64,000 nucleotides of DNA from Martinezella rhizogenes (GTDB lineage: Bacteria > Pseudomonadota > Alphaproteobacteria > Rhizobiales > Rhizobiaceae). Each line of letters begins with the position of its first letter. Within the stretch, counting starts at the first letter, position 1. The stretch spans positions 930,001 through 994,000 of the forward strand of contig JAAMEZ010000036.1 of NCBI GenBank assembly GCA_013322215.1. Direction: 5' to 3'. The notes under the pieces were generated by a model that had not been told where the DNA came from, did not search any database, and was given only the letters and a program-made list of their open reading frames with translations. The position numbers and the translations under genes are program-made. Positions 1-8,124 of this stretch are shown here, piece by piece.

Positions 1-146
1 TTGCCAATCTTACGAAATAGTGATCGCGCGCCCGTTGTCGACAATTAGGTTCGATGGGAAGAGGCGCCCCTCGTAGGTGGCATTTGTTCCTAACATCATT
101 CTGAAAAAGCGCTTTTTTATTGATCCCGTCGGTCACCGCCTCGATG

Positions 147-1652
147 TCACTGTCGCGGGTCGGTATATTGGAAGTCGGTCCGGAGGGTCGAAGCGGAATA
201 GCAGGCCGTTGCAAAAATAAGTGGAATGTGGCTGTTCGAAAGCCGGATCGGGTGGCTTGGCCCATGAGCAGTGCAATAGGGCGGCAGTTGATCGTCCTTG
301 GTGTCAGACATATACAGCATGCCCTTGGTCGCTACGTCGCTTGCCGTAACCCAGGGGGAGAGCCTGAGATCGCGATCAACGGCCACATTGGGTCTCTGTG
401 GCAGGCCGAGTGATACGAGACCTGCAAGCCACATACTTCCTCCAGTGATTTGCAGGGGAGTATCGACTTCGGCTTTCCAGATAGAATTTGCTTTTTCCGC
501 AAGTTCCTGCATCGGCCAGGATGTTCTCTGTGGTTTATGCGATTTCGACCAGACGGCTTCGCCGATAAACACGGCGCCTACGAGGGAAACAAACGTCGCA
601 GCACCGATCGTCAGGCGTTTGATCATAGTCGTATTCCAAACGCTATCAATTTCGGCAACGACCCAAAGTCCGACAGTGGTGAACATCGGCATCCCCCACA
701 TGGTGACGAGGCCTTTTCCAGTTAGGAGTGCGCCAATGATCAGCATTGCTAAAGGTGTGAAGGTGAATAAGCGGAAGAACGACTTCGTTGACGACGAGCT
801 CTCGCTGTCGCCCTTTACACTGAGGGTCGAAAAACCGACACAACTCAACAACAGCAGCATAGGTATGTGATTTAGGATTTGCATGAGCAAGAATATGAAG
901 GGCTCTTCAGCAAATCTGCGGCCGGCGGTGCGGTCCGACACGTATTTGAAGGTCCGGAAATCGGTCTGGAACAACCACACAACGTGAGGCAGGAAGATCA
1001 GCCCGGCGATCGTGATCGCAAGATAGGGTCTCGGTGTCTTCAGCTGCGCTCTGACGTTGGAAAAAACGACACCGGCAATCGCTGCCGTAATTGCAATTAC
1101 GCAGACGGAGTATTTGGCGTACATGCCCGCGCCGACGAGTATTCCGAGGATAATCCAGAGCGATGTTCTTGCCGGCTTCTTCAATATATGGGCAAAAACT
1201 AAAATGATTGCGGACCAAAATGGTAGCTGCAGAACATTATGATTAAACTGGGTCGTGAAATAATTGAAGTATAGCGATCCGGCGAGCAGTAGGGTACCTG
1301 CCAATGCGCGCCATTTATCCATGAAGACGCAACCCGCAAGATAGACAAACAGATAGGTCAAAGCGACGGCGATCTGCGACAACAGATAGGGGCCAAACAA
1401 ATAGCCTGGTATCAGATAATGCATGATCTCGATCGACCATGCAGGCCCGGGTGGATGCTTATATGTGCCGATTAGCCAATGGGGTGCCCAGGTCCAACCC
1501 TCAACGACGTCCAGCGGCGGCGCGGAACTAAATGCTGTTGGGATGATCGTTAGAACGACGAGTTGAAAGGCAATAAGAAGCCACAGGATATTTGTGGGGC
1601 GTCGGAAAATGGTGTTAACAGCCGTTTGCAAAAAATCGTTCCCTAAATTCAC
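147..1652 (-). CDS. GT39-family (ArnT/PMT-like) lipid-linked sugar transferase
   Basis: Integral membrane glycosyltransferase of 501 residues. The N-terminal membrane segment (about residues 20-40) is followed by a periplasmic loop with the acidic motif DVVEG and then YKHPPGP, the pattern typical of GT39/PMT_2 enzymes that take a sugar from a polyprenyl-phosphate carrier. Roughly ten further hydrophobic segments follow (for example about 85-110, 160-185, 205-225, 290-310), then a soluble C-terminal domain of about 130 residues. It should act at the periplasmic face of the inner membrane on lipid A, LPS core or another envelope glycan. It is divergent from the GT2 and deacetylase genes at 1849-3587, which could supply and trim its lipid-linked donor. 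In rhizobia such pairs (RgtA-D with RgtE) move galacturonic acid; the actual sugar cannot be told here. Confidence 0.8.
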   Translation of the reverse strand: MNLGNDFLQTAVNTIFRRPTNILWLLIAFQLVVLTIIPTAFSSAPPLDVVEGWTWAPHWLIGTYKHPPGPAWSIEIMHYLIPGYLFGPYLLSQIAVALTYLFVYLAGCVFMDKWRALAGTLLLAGSLYFNYFTTQFNHNVLQLPFWSAIILVFAHILKKPARTSLWIILGILVGAGMYAKYSVCVIAITAAIAGVVFSNVRAQLKTPRPYLAITIAGLIFLPHVVWLFQTDFRTFKYVSDRTAGRRFAEEPFIFLLMQILNHIPMLLLLSCVGFSTLSVKGDSESSSSTKSFFRLFTFTPLAMLIIGALLTGKGLVTMWGMPMFTTVGLWVVAEIDSVWNTTMIKRLTIGAATFVSLVGAVFIGEAVWSKSHKPQRTSWPMQELAEKANSIWKAEVDTPLQITGGSMWLAGLVSLGLPQRPNVAVDRDLRLSPWVTASDVATKGMLYMSDTKDDQLPPYCTAHGPSHPIRLSNSHIPLIFATACYSASTLRTDFQYTDPRQ

Positions 1653-1848
1653 ATCCGTGACATTGCGCCATAGCGAAGTCGAGCAACTCGCTGTCTTCGA
1701 TCATTGTGACATCCGTCTTCCCGCCGAGTTGGTAAGATTTTAGGTTGCATACAGGAATTATTTGCCGCGAAACTCAGTTTGAATTCACCAAGATAGGCCA
1801 CGGTTCAATCGAAAATTGGATAAATTTATTCGTCGATATGAGTGCCAA

Positions 1849-2799
1849 ATGCCAGTACTATCTATTGTCTCACCATTTCTGAACGAGCAAGCGTCGGCGG
1901 AAGCCTTTGCACGATTCTCAAAAGCACTTGCACGCGATGTCAAAAGCCGCTTTGGGCTCGATTTAGAGGTCGTTCTCGTTGATGATGGCAGCACCGATGA
2001 TAGCATCGGCCGATATCGAGCGGTTCTTGAAGGCAATTGGCGTATTGTTGAACTCAGTCGAAATTTCGGAAAAGAAATAGCACTTTTCTCCGGCATCGAA
2101 GAAAGCAGCGGCGATCTTATTTTGATGGTGGACGCCGATTTGCAGCATCCGTACGACGTCTGCATGGAGCTGATTTCAACGCTGATTGCCGATGACGATC
2201 TCGACGTCGTCTACTCCGTGCGAATTGATCGAAAGACGGAATCTTGGACGAAGGCGCTCGCGAGCAAGCTTTTCTACAGCCTGATCAATGCCGGTCAGCG
2301 CTTCGACATGCCCGAGAATGCAGGTGATTTTCGCATCATGCGGCGTCAGGTGGCAGAAGCTCTGCTGCGCATTCGCGACAAGAGACGTTTCAACAAAGGG
2401 CTCTATGCTTGGATGGGTTTCAGGCAAAAGGGCATTTCCTATATTCCGGCTCCACGCGCGGCAGGCAGGACCAAATGGTCGAAGCGAGCTCTTGCCTCCC
2501 TTTCGCTTGAGGGGATTACATCCTTCTCGGCACTCCCACTGCGTTCAATGTCGGTCGTCGGTGTTGTTATCGGCATCCTCGGCATGCTGTACGGAGGCGA
2601 GATCATTATTGAGGCTTTGCTATTTGGCACCAATGTGCCTGGCTATCCTAGCCTGATGGCGTCCATTTCCGTGCTTGGCGGATTCAATCTCGCTCTTCTC
2701 GGCCTGCTTGGTGAGTATATCTGGGTGACCATCGGCGAGGTGAAGGATCGGCCCCTCTACATCGTGCGGCGGCTCCATCGATCGGATGACGCAGTTTGA
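1849..2799 (+). CDS. GT2 polyprenyl-phosphate glycosyltransferase (ArnC/GtrB/RgtE-like)
   Basis: Predicted cytoplasmic-face enzyme that loads a sugar from a nucleotide donor onto a polyprenyl phosphate. The 316-residue product has the GT-A fold signatures VDDGSTDDS and MVDADLQHP (metal- and nucleotide-binding Asp residues), an FRIMRRQV segment, and two C-terminal membrane helices (about residues 230-255 and 265-290), the layout of ArnC, GtrB and DPMS-like enzymes. I chose the ATG at 1849 because the preceding in-frame TTG at 1816 adds an 11-residue tail lacking family features; the ribosome site is weak for both. The stop overlaps the next gene in the sequence TGATG, so the two are translationally coupled. 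Its product is the likely donor for the divergent GT39 enzyme. Confidence 0.82.
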   Translation: MPVLSIVSPFLNEQASAEAFARFSKALARDVKSRFGLDLEVVLVDDGSTDDSIGRYRAVLEGNWRIVELSRNFGKEIALFSGIEESSGDLILMVDADLQHPYDVCMELISTLIADDDLDVVYSVRIDRKTESWTKALASKLFYSLINAGQRFDMPENAGDFRIMRRQVAEALLRIRDKRRFNKGLYAWMGFRQKGISYIPAPRAAGRTKWSKRALASLSLEGITSFSALPLRSMSVVGVVIGILGMLYGGEIIIEALLFGTNVPGYPSLMASISVLGGFNLALLGLLGEYIWVTIGEVKDRPLYIVRRLHRSDDAV

Positions 2800-3587
2800 T
2801 GGCGTCGCGAGTCAATGTCGTTGCCGATGACTACGGCCTGTCCCCCGGTGTCAGTGGTGCCATCAGAGAGTTGATTGATTCCGGCACGTTGACGGGTACC
2901 GGATGCATGACGCTTTTTCCGGAGTGGCTGGAGCAATCGCGATTGCTTCGCCAGCTCAATCCAGAGTCTGGGGCCGACATTGGTTTGCATCTGACGCTGA
3001 CTGATTTTGCGCCACTCTCCCGGTGGGACGCTGATAAGAATTTACCATCACTCCCACGGCTGCTATCCGCAGCCTTCTTTCAGCAGCTCAATCAGGAGAC
3101 GATCGACGCCGAGCTCGATGCTCAACTCGACCGCTTCGTTGCGGGTATCGGAAGGCTGCCGGATTTCATTGATGGACACCAGCATGTACATTTTTTACCG
3201 GCCGTGCGGCGATGGCTGGAGGCGCGCACCGATCGGCTCGTGCATGATGGCCGTCTGCCGTGGTTGCGTGGAGCCCCTTTGATGCGATTTGCGCCAGACA
3301 TTGGGATGAAGGCGAAAATTGCTTTCGTTGGGTTGATTGCGGCCGGTTTTGATCGCCAGATGACTGCCGCGGGGTTTCCCGTGCGTGGTCCTTTGGTCGG
3401 GTTTTATAATTGGAAGCGCCCCGACGATTTTTTTAAGATGATCGACCGGCTTCAAGGCAAATTGTCGAAAAATACAGTTTTGATGTGCCATCCCGGCTGG
3501 GTAGATGAAACACTCATCGACAGGGATAAAATGATCCTGGCAAGACCAACGGAATTCAACGGCCTTCGACGGCAGTATTTTCGTTAA
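2799..3587 (+). CDS. YdjC/ChbG/HpnK-family carbohydrate deacetylase
   Basis: Metal-dependent deacetylase of 262 residues. Near the N-terminus it has ADDYGLSPGVSGAI (the metal-binding DD pair), then DIGLHLTLTD and DGHQHVHFLP, which supply the His residues typical of the YdjC superfamily, and a late MCHPG motif. Known members deacetylate chitooligosaccharides (ChbG) or hopanoid or lipid-linked sugars (HpnK). The ATG shares one base with the stop of the GT2 gene, so the enzyme probably acts on the sugar that GT2 makes, for example by removing an N-acetyl group from a polyprenyl-linked aminosugar. This role is inferred from context. A TTG one codon earlier is possible but unnecessary. Confidence 0.8.
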   Translation: MASRVNVVADDYGLSPGVSGAIRELIDSGTLTGTGCMTLFPEWLEQSRLLRQLNPESGADIGLHLTLTDFAPLSRWDADKNLPSLPRLLSAAFFQQLNQETIDAELDAQLDRFVAGIGRLPDFIDGHQHVHFLPAVRRWLEARTDRLVHDGRLPWLRGAPLMRFAPDIGMKAKIAFVGLIAAGFDRQMTAAGFPVRGPLVGFYNWKRPDDFFKMIDRLQGKLSKNTVLMCHPGWVDETLIDRDKMILARPTEFNGLRRQYFR

Positions 3588-4173
3588 TTCTGAAGGGAAG
3601 CGGGCGGTTCAATCCCATTGCCTGCAGTCAGTTGTCGATGAGTCAGACCTGCGATGCCTGCACCATCAAAAAGCAGCTTCTGGGATGCCAATCGACCCAG
3701 GAGTGTTGTCGATTCTATGCGTTGCTGCCGTTGCATCATTGGCACAGGTGAATTGCGCCCGGCATCAAGCTCCGGATGACGCCATTTGGCAACGTTCTTA
3801 CTGAGACCGGCGTCATTTCCGGAACGACGGCCATGGTGCTTGGCCGCATCGTCGATCCCCCGACAATCTCACGGTACAGCATCTTCTGGACAACAGGCTT
3901 GCCTGCATGGTGCGCGCCGATCATCCCGAAATTGGAGACCATATACCGTAGTCGCCGGCGCGGCTGTTATCGGGGAGGAGGGCGTAGGGGTCGACGGTTC
4001 TGATCCCTTCAAGAGCAAAAAATAAAATATACCGCTTTCGTGGGCGCAATGGACTAGGGGTCGAAAGTTCGGGTACCTCTACGTAGCTTTTGGGAGACGG
4101 GATCATTCTACCTCTCCTCACTTGGACAGGCGTCTAATGAGGAGAGGGAATCCTGGCTGCGAAAAGGCCGCAG
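3588..4173. other. Gene-poor spacer
   Basis: No reading frame here shows a recognisable protein or a convincing ribosome site. A 68-codon minus frame (3736-3942) has plausible composition but no family I recognise, and may be a fragment of a lost gene. Confidence 0.4.
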
Positions 4174-4572
4174 CTACTGACAGGCAGTCAAGCCGCCCGG
4201 GTTCTGAATTGCTGCGAAACCGACGGTGTTGATGGTGGCATCGTTGCGAGCGATGAAGCAATAGTCGTCGTTCGCATGTGGCGCGGCAACGATGCATGAG
4301 TTGGATCCTGCCGGAATAACATATGTGTCCAGGTTATTGATCGCAAAAACCGAAGCTGTCCCGGTGGGATGTGGTACGGGCTGTTTGGTGAACAGGATCG
4401 CGTTCTGCGGTGGTACGACTGCAATAGGCTGATGGTTTCGGCAATCGGATGAAAAGGCCAGTTGTGCCGAGGCCGGCACAGTCGTTGCCAGCATGGAGAT
4501 GGCACTCAGTGCCAGCCCGATAATCAGCTTGCGGTCCCGCCTGGTGGGCTTCGATTGGGAATGGGTCGACAT
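4174..4572 (-). CDS. Small exported protein, unknown function
   Basis: 132 residues. A Sec signal peptide is clear: a basic start (SKPTRRDRK), a hydrophobic core LIIGLALSAISMLATT, then VPASAQ with an AxA cleavage site near residue 36. The mature part is about 95 residues with Cys near residues 43 and 92, another in DDYCF and one at the C-terminus (TACQ), so two disulphides are possible. A good ribosome site (AAGGAAC) precedes the ATG. It is the last of three co-directional genes that follow the XRE regulator, after two paralogous proteins, and probably belongs to the same unit. I do not recognise the family. Confidence 0.6.
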   Translation of the reverse strand: MSTHSQSKPTRRDRKLIIGLALSAISMLATTVPASAQLAFSSDCRNHQPIAVVPPQNAILFTKQPVPHPTGTASVFAINNLDTYVIPAGSNSCIVAAPHANDDYCFIARNDATINTVGFAAIQNPGGLTACQ

Positions 4573-4644
4573 ATCTATGTTCCTTTGTGGTTTGAGAGTT
4601 TGATGGGTTGTTCAAGCTTCAAGGTTGGATTGGATCTTCTGGGT

Positions 4645-5364
4645 CTATGATCCTCCTGTGGTTGAAAACGTTCCGTTTGAATTGTAGGTGGCGATAATCG
4701 TGGCAAAGCCGGTCGTGAAATCGCAGCGCGCCGAGTTGCTTTCGTCATAGGTCAGGAGGCTCCCGACCGGCTGATAGCCCGTCTTTACGAAAAAGATCTG
4801 TGTCGGCGAGCAACTCATCGTGGCGTTGGGTACGGGCGCCACGAAGCTTGAGAGGATAACGGCCTGGTTAGTGTTCACCGCAGCGACGCCGCTGAAGAGC
4901 GCGGGAAGCGGTGCCGGCGTATAGGGCGGCACGTTGATCGCAAATGCTCCAACCGAGATCCCCGATTGATAGATAGGCTCTGACAGCCCCAACGGACTGA
5001 GTGTCAATTCCGTAAAATTTGTCGGCGGATTGCTGCCGGTGCCGGTCGTGAGCGAGATTGCTTGTTTCGTCGTCGCGTTGCTGACCAAGAGCCGCGAAGT
5101 TCCGGACGAGACCGACGCGGTAGACAGCGATGGCGGCGGTGGCGGCGCCGCGGTGCTGATAGCGCCCGCGTAGATCTGTTTGTCCAGGCCGAAGACTATC
5201 TGTGCGCCAGAGCTGACGTAGTTGCCGACATTTTGGCAACCGAGACTGCAGCAGTAGATGGTGCTGGTAGATGGTTCGAAGGTCGCCCTTTTCTGGAAGA
5301 CATAGAAATACTGCGCAGTCTGCGAGAGATTCTGAACGATGATTTGATAGGACAAACTGCTCAT
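4645..5364 (-). CDS. Unrecognised protein, paralogue A of a tandem pair
   Basis: 239 residues with no signal peptide. It lines up along its length with the next gene upstream (5514-6182): SYQIIVQNLSQTAQYFYVFQ matches LLTINVKNYQPQTQSFYFFQ, then VGNYVSSGAQIVFGLDKQIYAG matches LGNYDATGAILTFQVNLQYYAG, then a shared SPLGLS motif, GAFAI/GAFRI, and a similar ending (FFVKTGYQPVGSLLTY against YFVQTGAYTPGNVMNF). The fold is probably all-beta, from the alternating hydrophobic pattern; a run of prolines (PPPPPS) sits between the halves. The ATG at 5364 is used because it aligns with the paralogue's start; a GTG at 5418 is the alternative. Its ribosome site is weak. I recognise no family, so no function is assigned. 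Confidence 0.6.
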   Translation of the reverse strand: MSSLSYQIIVQNLSQTAQYFYVFQKRATFEPSTSTIYCCSLGCQNVGNYVSSGAQIVFGLDKQIYAGAISTAAPPPPPSLSTASVSSGTSRLLVSNATTKQAISLTTGTGSNPPTNFTELTLSPLGLSEPIYQSGISVGAFAINVPPYTPAPLPALFSGVAAVNTNQAVILSSFVAPVPNATMSCSPTQIFFVKTGYQPVGSLLTYDESNSARCDFTTGFATIIATYNSNGTFSTTGGS

Positions 5365-5459
5365 GGTGTTCTGACAATCCCGTTCAAGATTCCGGCCCGT
5401 CTGGGTGAGGCTGTCCACCGCCTTTGCCGGCGGCGGACATCAGGTGGCGCGTGCCGGGC

Positions 5460-5502
5460 ACACGCGGGTGAGGGTGAGGAGGTGCGTTTTTCACCCGCGT
5501 GT
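5460..5502. repeat. 12-bp perfect inverted repeat between the paralogues
   Basis: ACACGCGGGTGA at 5460-5471 is the exact reverse complement of TCACCCGCGTGT at 5491-5502, with a 19-base loop. It lies 11 bases past the stop of the 5514-6182 gene and before paralogue A. No T-run follows on the minus strand, so it looks more like an mRNA-stabilising or attenuating hairpin than a strong terminator. Confidence 0.6.
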
Positions 5503-5513
5503 CCGCAGTCGGC

Positions 5514-6182
5514 CTACTGCAGCTGCGTGCTCCAGTTGCCGTTGGCCTGCAAGCTGACGTTGCAGATGGTGTAGCCGCCTGTGAAGTCGGAGAGCGCGGC
5601 ATTCACACTCGACTGCGAGAAGTTCATGACGTTGCCCGGAGTGTAGGCACCAGTCTGAACGAAGTATTTGAGGATCGGCTGGCAATCGATGTTGTTCATC
5701 GGGTTTGCCTGCACGAAGTTGGACAGCACGATGCCGCCATTGACGGCGATCGCCGAGCCGACATTGTAGTAGGGAGGCGAGGTGAAGCTCGGCGTTGTGA
5801 TACGGAAGGCGCCCGGCTGGACGCCTTGGCCGTTGACCGGTGCGGAAAGACCCAGCGGCGATACCGTTGCGGTCGTCCAATCGTTCGGAGACCCGCCGCC
5901 CGCACTCGGGGCAAGGTCGATGGCACGACTGGCGGAGGCAAAGCCCGAGGACGATCCGATCTGCGGCGGCGTGTTCGCCTGCTGGATACCGGCATAATAT
6001 TGCAGATTGACCTGGAAGGTCAGGATTGCGCCGGTTGCATCATAGTTGCCGAGAGATTGCGAAAAGAGGCTGTTTGAATAAACCTGTCCGCCGCCGGTAT
6101 AGATGGCCGGTTGCTGGAAAAAGTAGAAGCTCTGTGTCTGCGGCTGGTAATTCTTCACGTTGATGGTCAGCAATGTAGACAT
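5514..6182 (-). CDS. Unrecognised protein, paralogue B of a tandem pair
   Basis: 222 residues, homologous along its length to the protein at 4645-5364. Shared elements in order are an N-terminal beta-type segment ending in SFYFFQQPA, LGNYDATGAILTFQVNLQYYAG, TATVSPLGLSAPV, PGAFRITTP, GIVLSNFV and a C-terminal GGYTICNVSLQANGNW. There is no signal peptide or membrane segment, so it may be cytoplasmic or leave the cell by another route. ATG 6182 has AAAGGA nine bases upstream; TTG at 6191 is less likely. It is the first gene of the unit and its upstream region carries operator-like half-sites (6285-6320). Tandem duplication followed by divergence is the simplest origin. Confidence 0.62.
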   Translation of the reverse strand: MSTLLTINVKNYQPQTQSFYFFQQPAIYTGGGQVYSNSLFSQSLGNYDATGAILTFQVNLQYYAGIQQANTPPQIGSSSGFASASRAIDLAPSAGGGSPNDWTTATVSPLGLSAPVNGQGVQPGAFRITTPSFTSPPYYNVGSAIAVNGGIVLSNFVQANPMNNIDCQPILKYFVQTGAYTPGNVMNFSQSSVNAALSDFTGGYTICNVSLQANGNWSTQLQ

Positions 6183-6284
6183 GGTCAACAATCCTTTTGC
6201 GTTGAGAGTGAAGCACAGGGTCTCTCCCGCGGCTGAAGCTCAAGGAGCTTGCCGCCCGATCATTCGGTGCTCTGTTTGAAACCC

Positions 6285-6320
6285 TGATTAGAAATATCTA
6301 ATATAATTTACTTCTAATCA
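6285..6320. promoter_or_regulatory. Candidate operator/promoter of the paralogue unit
   Basis: TGATTAGAA at 6285-6293 and TTCTAATCA at 6312-6320 form a perfect 9-bp inverted repeat. A third half-site, TCTAAT at 6297-6302, pairs with ATTAGA at 6287-6292. Read on the minus strand, the AT-rich interior (TTATATTAGATAT) could hold a -10 box. The position, about 100 bases upstream of gene 5514-6182 and just past the XRE gene, fits binding by that regulator; this is inferred. Confidence 0.45.
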
Positions 6321-6368
6321 ACCTGAAGCTGTTGAGCTCAGAGTAAAAATTGAGAACACATTTTGCGC

Positions 6369-6719
6369 TCAGCGCAATTCAAGTTCCGGAGGAATGGCCT
6401 CCAAGATCCGCATGAGGCAAGACTGGATAGTCGTGGATCGACTGCGGAATGCCCGTACCCATTCCAGTTCCGTTGTCGAGATTGATGTGTCCTCATGCCG
6501 GTCAATGGTGCCGCGCCCAAGAAGTAGCCAGTCGAGGGAAACATCTAGCAGGCTGGCTAGGGCGCAGGCGCTTTCCAGCGAGGTGTGGCCGCCATTTTGC
6601 CAGCGTGAGACGGCGGCGACGGATACATTGAGCTCAGCGGCAACCGCGTGAATTTTCCGGATATTGCTGCGAGACATTGCCTCGCGAATACGTTTACCAC
6701 GAGCGAGATCGTAAGCCAC
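6369..6719 (-). CDS. XRE/Cro-CI-type transcriptional regulator
   Basis: About 116 residues. The central part AVAAELNVSVAAVSRWQNGG followed by LESACALASLLDVSLDWLLLG is a classic XRE helix-turn-helix with the trailing WLL motif; a C-terminal tail of about 40 residues could serve for dimerisation. The GTG at 6719 has GGGGAG six bases upstream and is the best start; an ATG at 6743 and an ATG at 6797 are in-frame alternatives that add residues before the domain. It precedes the unknown paralogue unit on the same strand, with inverted half-sites in between, so it probably controls that unit. Confidence 0.75.
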   Translation of the reverse strand: MAYDLARGKRIREAMSRSNIRKIHAVAAELNVSVAAVSRWQNGGHTSLESACALASLLDVSLDWLLLGRGTIDRHEDTSISTTELEWVRAFRSRSTTIQSCLMRILEAIPPELELR

Positions 6720-6799
6720 AGAATACTCCCCTACTGGTTGCATTGAAATCCGCAACCAGCGAAAGGCGGAACCATATGTTATGGAATGCTGATCCAAGG

Positions 6800-7427
6800 A
6801 GTGGACGGCAAGCGGATCCTATCCGCCGTTCGTCTTATTGATGCAGCCTATTGGAGATTGTCTTAGTGCTACAACCAAATGCAATAGCGCAAGCGTCAAT
6901 GCTATACCGCAAGCCCAATAAAGCGTCGCAGATACGTTTGTAGCGCCAGGTGCCAATGGAGTGATGATGTGGACGCCTCTGCCTGAGAGAACCGCTCCTA
7001 TGGTATCCGTTTTACGGTCGGATAGAGAAACAAGGAGCATCCGCACGGCAATCTCCACGACCGGCTTCGATCTGGCCAAGAGTATCTTCAAGTCGATGGC
7101 ATCTATCTGAACCAGGATAGCCGCAATATCGAGGCGGTTTGCCATCGAGAAATTCAGGGACGTGCGAGGTGTCTTGGGCTGACGCTGTACTTTCGGCAGA
7201 CCGATTTGCCGATATCAACAGGCACCAAAGGGCAAGCAAAGCACCACGGCTTTCATGAACGAAGAGGCGAATTAGCGTGGTTGATTTAAAGGCAAATGTG
7301 TTATCGGTGCGTGCGATACGGCTAGAGCGACAGCTCTCCAGCAAACTGTTATGTCGCACGCTCCGTCGGAACTAATCCGATCGAGCGCGCGCATGCTTGA
7401 CGACACTCTTTTCGTAAGGAACGCCAA
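6800..7427. other. Weakly coding stretch, possibly a broken minus-strand gene
   Basis: On the minus strand, 7012-7359 and 6819-7145 overlap in different frames. The first has a signal-like hydrophobic stretch (GALLALWCLLISA) and the second ends with one membrane-like helix (LYWACGIALTLALLHLVVAL). They could be halves of one frameshifted membrane protein, but neither has a clear ribosome site and I recognise no family. Confidence 0.25.
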
Positions 7428-7922
7428 GTGGCCATCCTCCACAATTTCCGCATTCCCACGGAAGTAGATGCAGATCGATGCTACGAAATCGAAACTTCCG
7501 CCTATGAAGGGGACGAGGCCGCCACGTTCGAGAAGATCAGGAAGCGTATCGTAGAATATCCGGAGGGGTTCTTGCTTCTCGAAGCCGAGGATCGCATCGT
7601 CGGCTTCATTAATAGCGGGTGCGCTTTTGACGTTCAAATGTCGGACGAGGAGTTCAAGGACCTTGTCGGCCATGATTCTGCCGCGCCGAACGTGGTCATC
7701 ATGTCAGTGGTCGTGGATGTTGCCGAACAAGGCAAGGGGTATTCGGGGACGCTTATGAAGGAATTTATCCGGCGGATGGGTGCCCTTGGCAAGAAGACCA
7801 TCCACCTCATGTGCAAGGACCGGCACGTCCCCCTCTACGAGAGGATGGGATACCGATACGTCAAGGTTTCGGATTCGGAGCATGGTGGAATGAGGTGGCA
7901 TGAGATGGTGATGGAACTCTGA
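7428..7922 (+). CDS. GNAT-family N-acetyltransferase
   Basis: 164 residues with the GNAT fold. IMSVVVDVAEQGKGYSGTLMKEFIRRM contains the acetyl-CoA-binding motif A (Q/R-x-x-G-x-G/A, here EQGKGYSGTL), followed by the typical YERMGYRYV ending of motif B. The overall pattern resembles arylalkylamine-type acetyltransferases: ECA-like N-terminus, MSVVVD strand, LMCKDRHVPLYERMGY. It should transfer acetyl from acetyl-CoA to an amine; the substrate is unknown. The start is GTG at 7428 with AAGGA about nine bases upstream. It stands alone, without an operon partner. Confidence 0.82.
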   Translation: MAILHNFRIPTEVDADRCYEIETSAYEGDEAATFEKIRKRIVEYPEGFLLLEAEDRIVGFINSGCAFDVQMSDEEFKDLVGHDSAAPNVVIMSVVVDVAEQGKGYSGTLMKEFIRRMGALGKKTIHLMCKDRHVPLYERMGYRYVKVSDSEHGGMRWHEMVMEL

Positions 7923-8124
7923 TCCAAGCTTCCTCGTGCTATCACGACCCAAGTGAGGTGCCTGCGCTCGGATGTGCGGGAACCTGTCTCCCTCCAGTTC
8001 TCCGCCCAGGCGCGGCAATCCGGCAGAACACGGGGCTATGTCGCCAGCGACTATCTGGAGCCGAGACTGTGCTCATTCTCGAGGCAGAGCGCTTTTGACT
8101 TTGATATCAAGAAGTTAATGTCAT

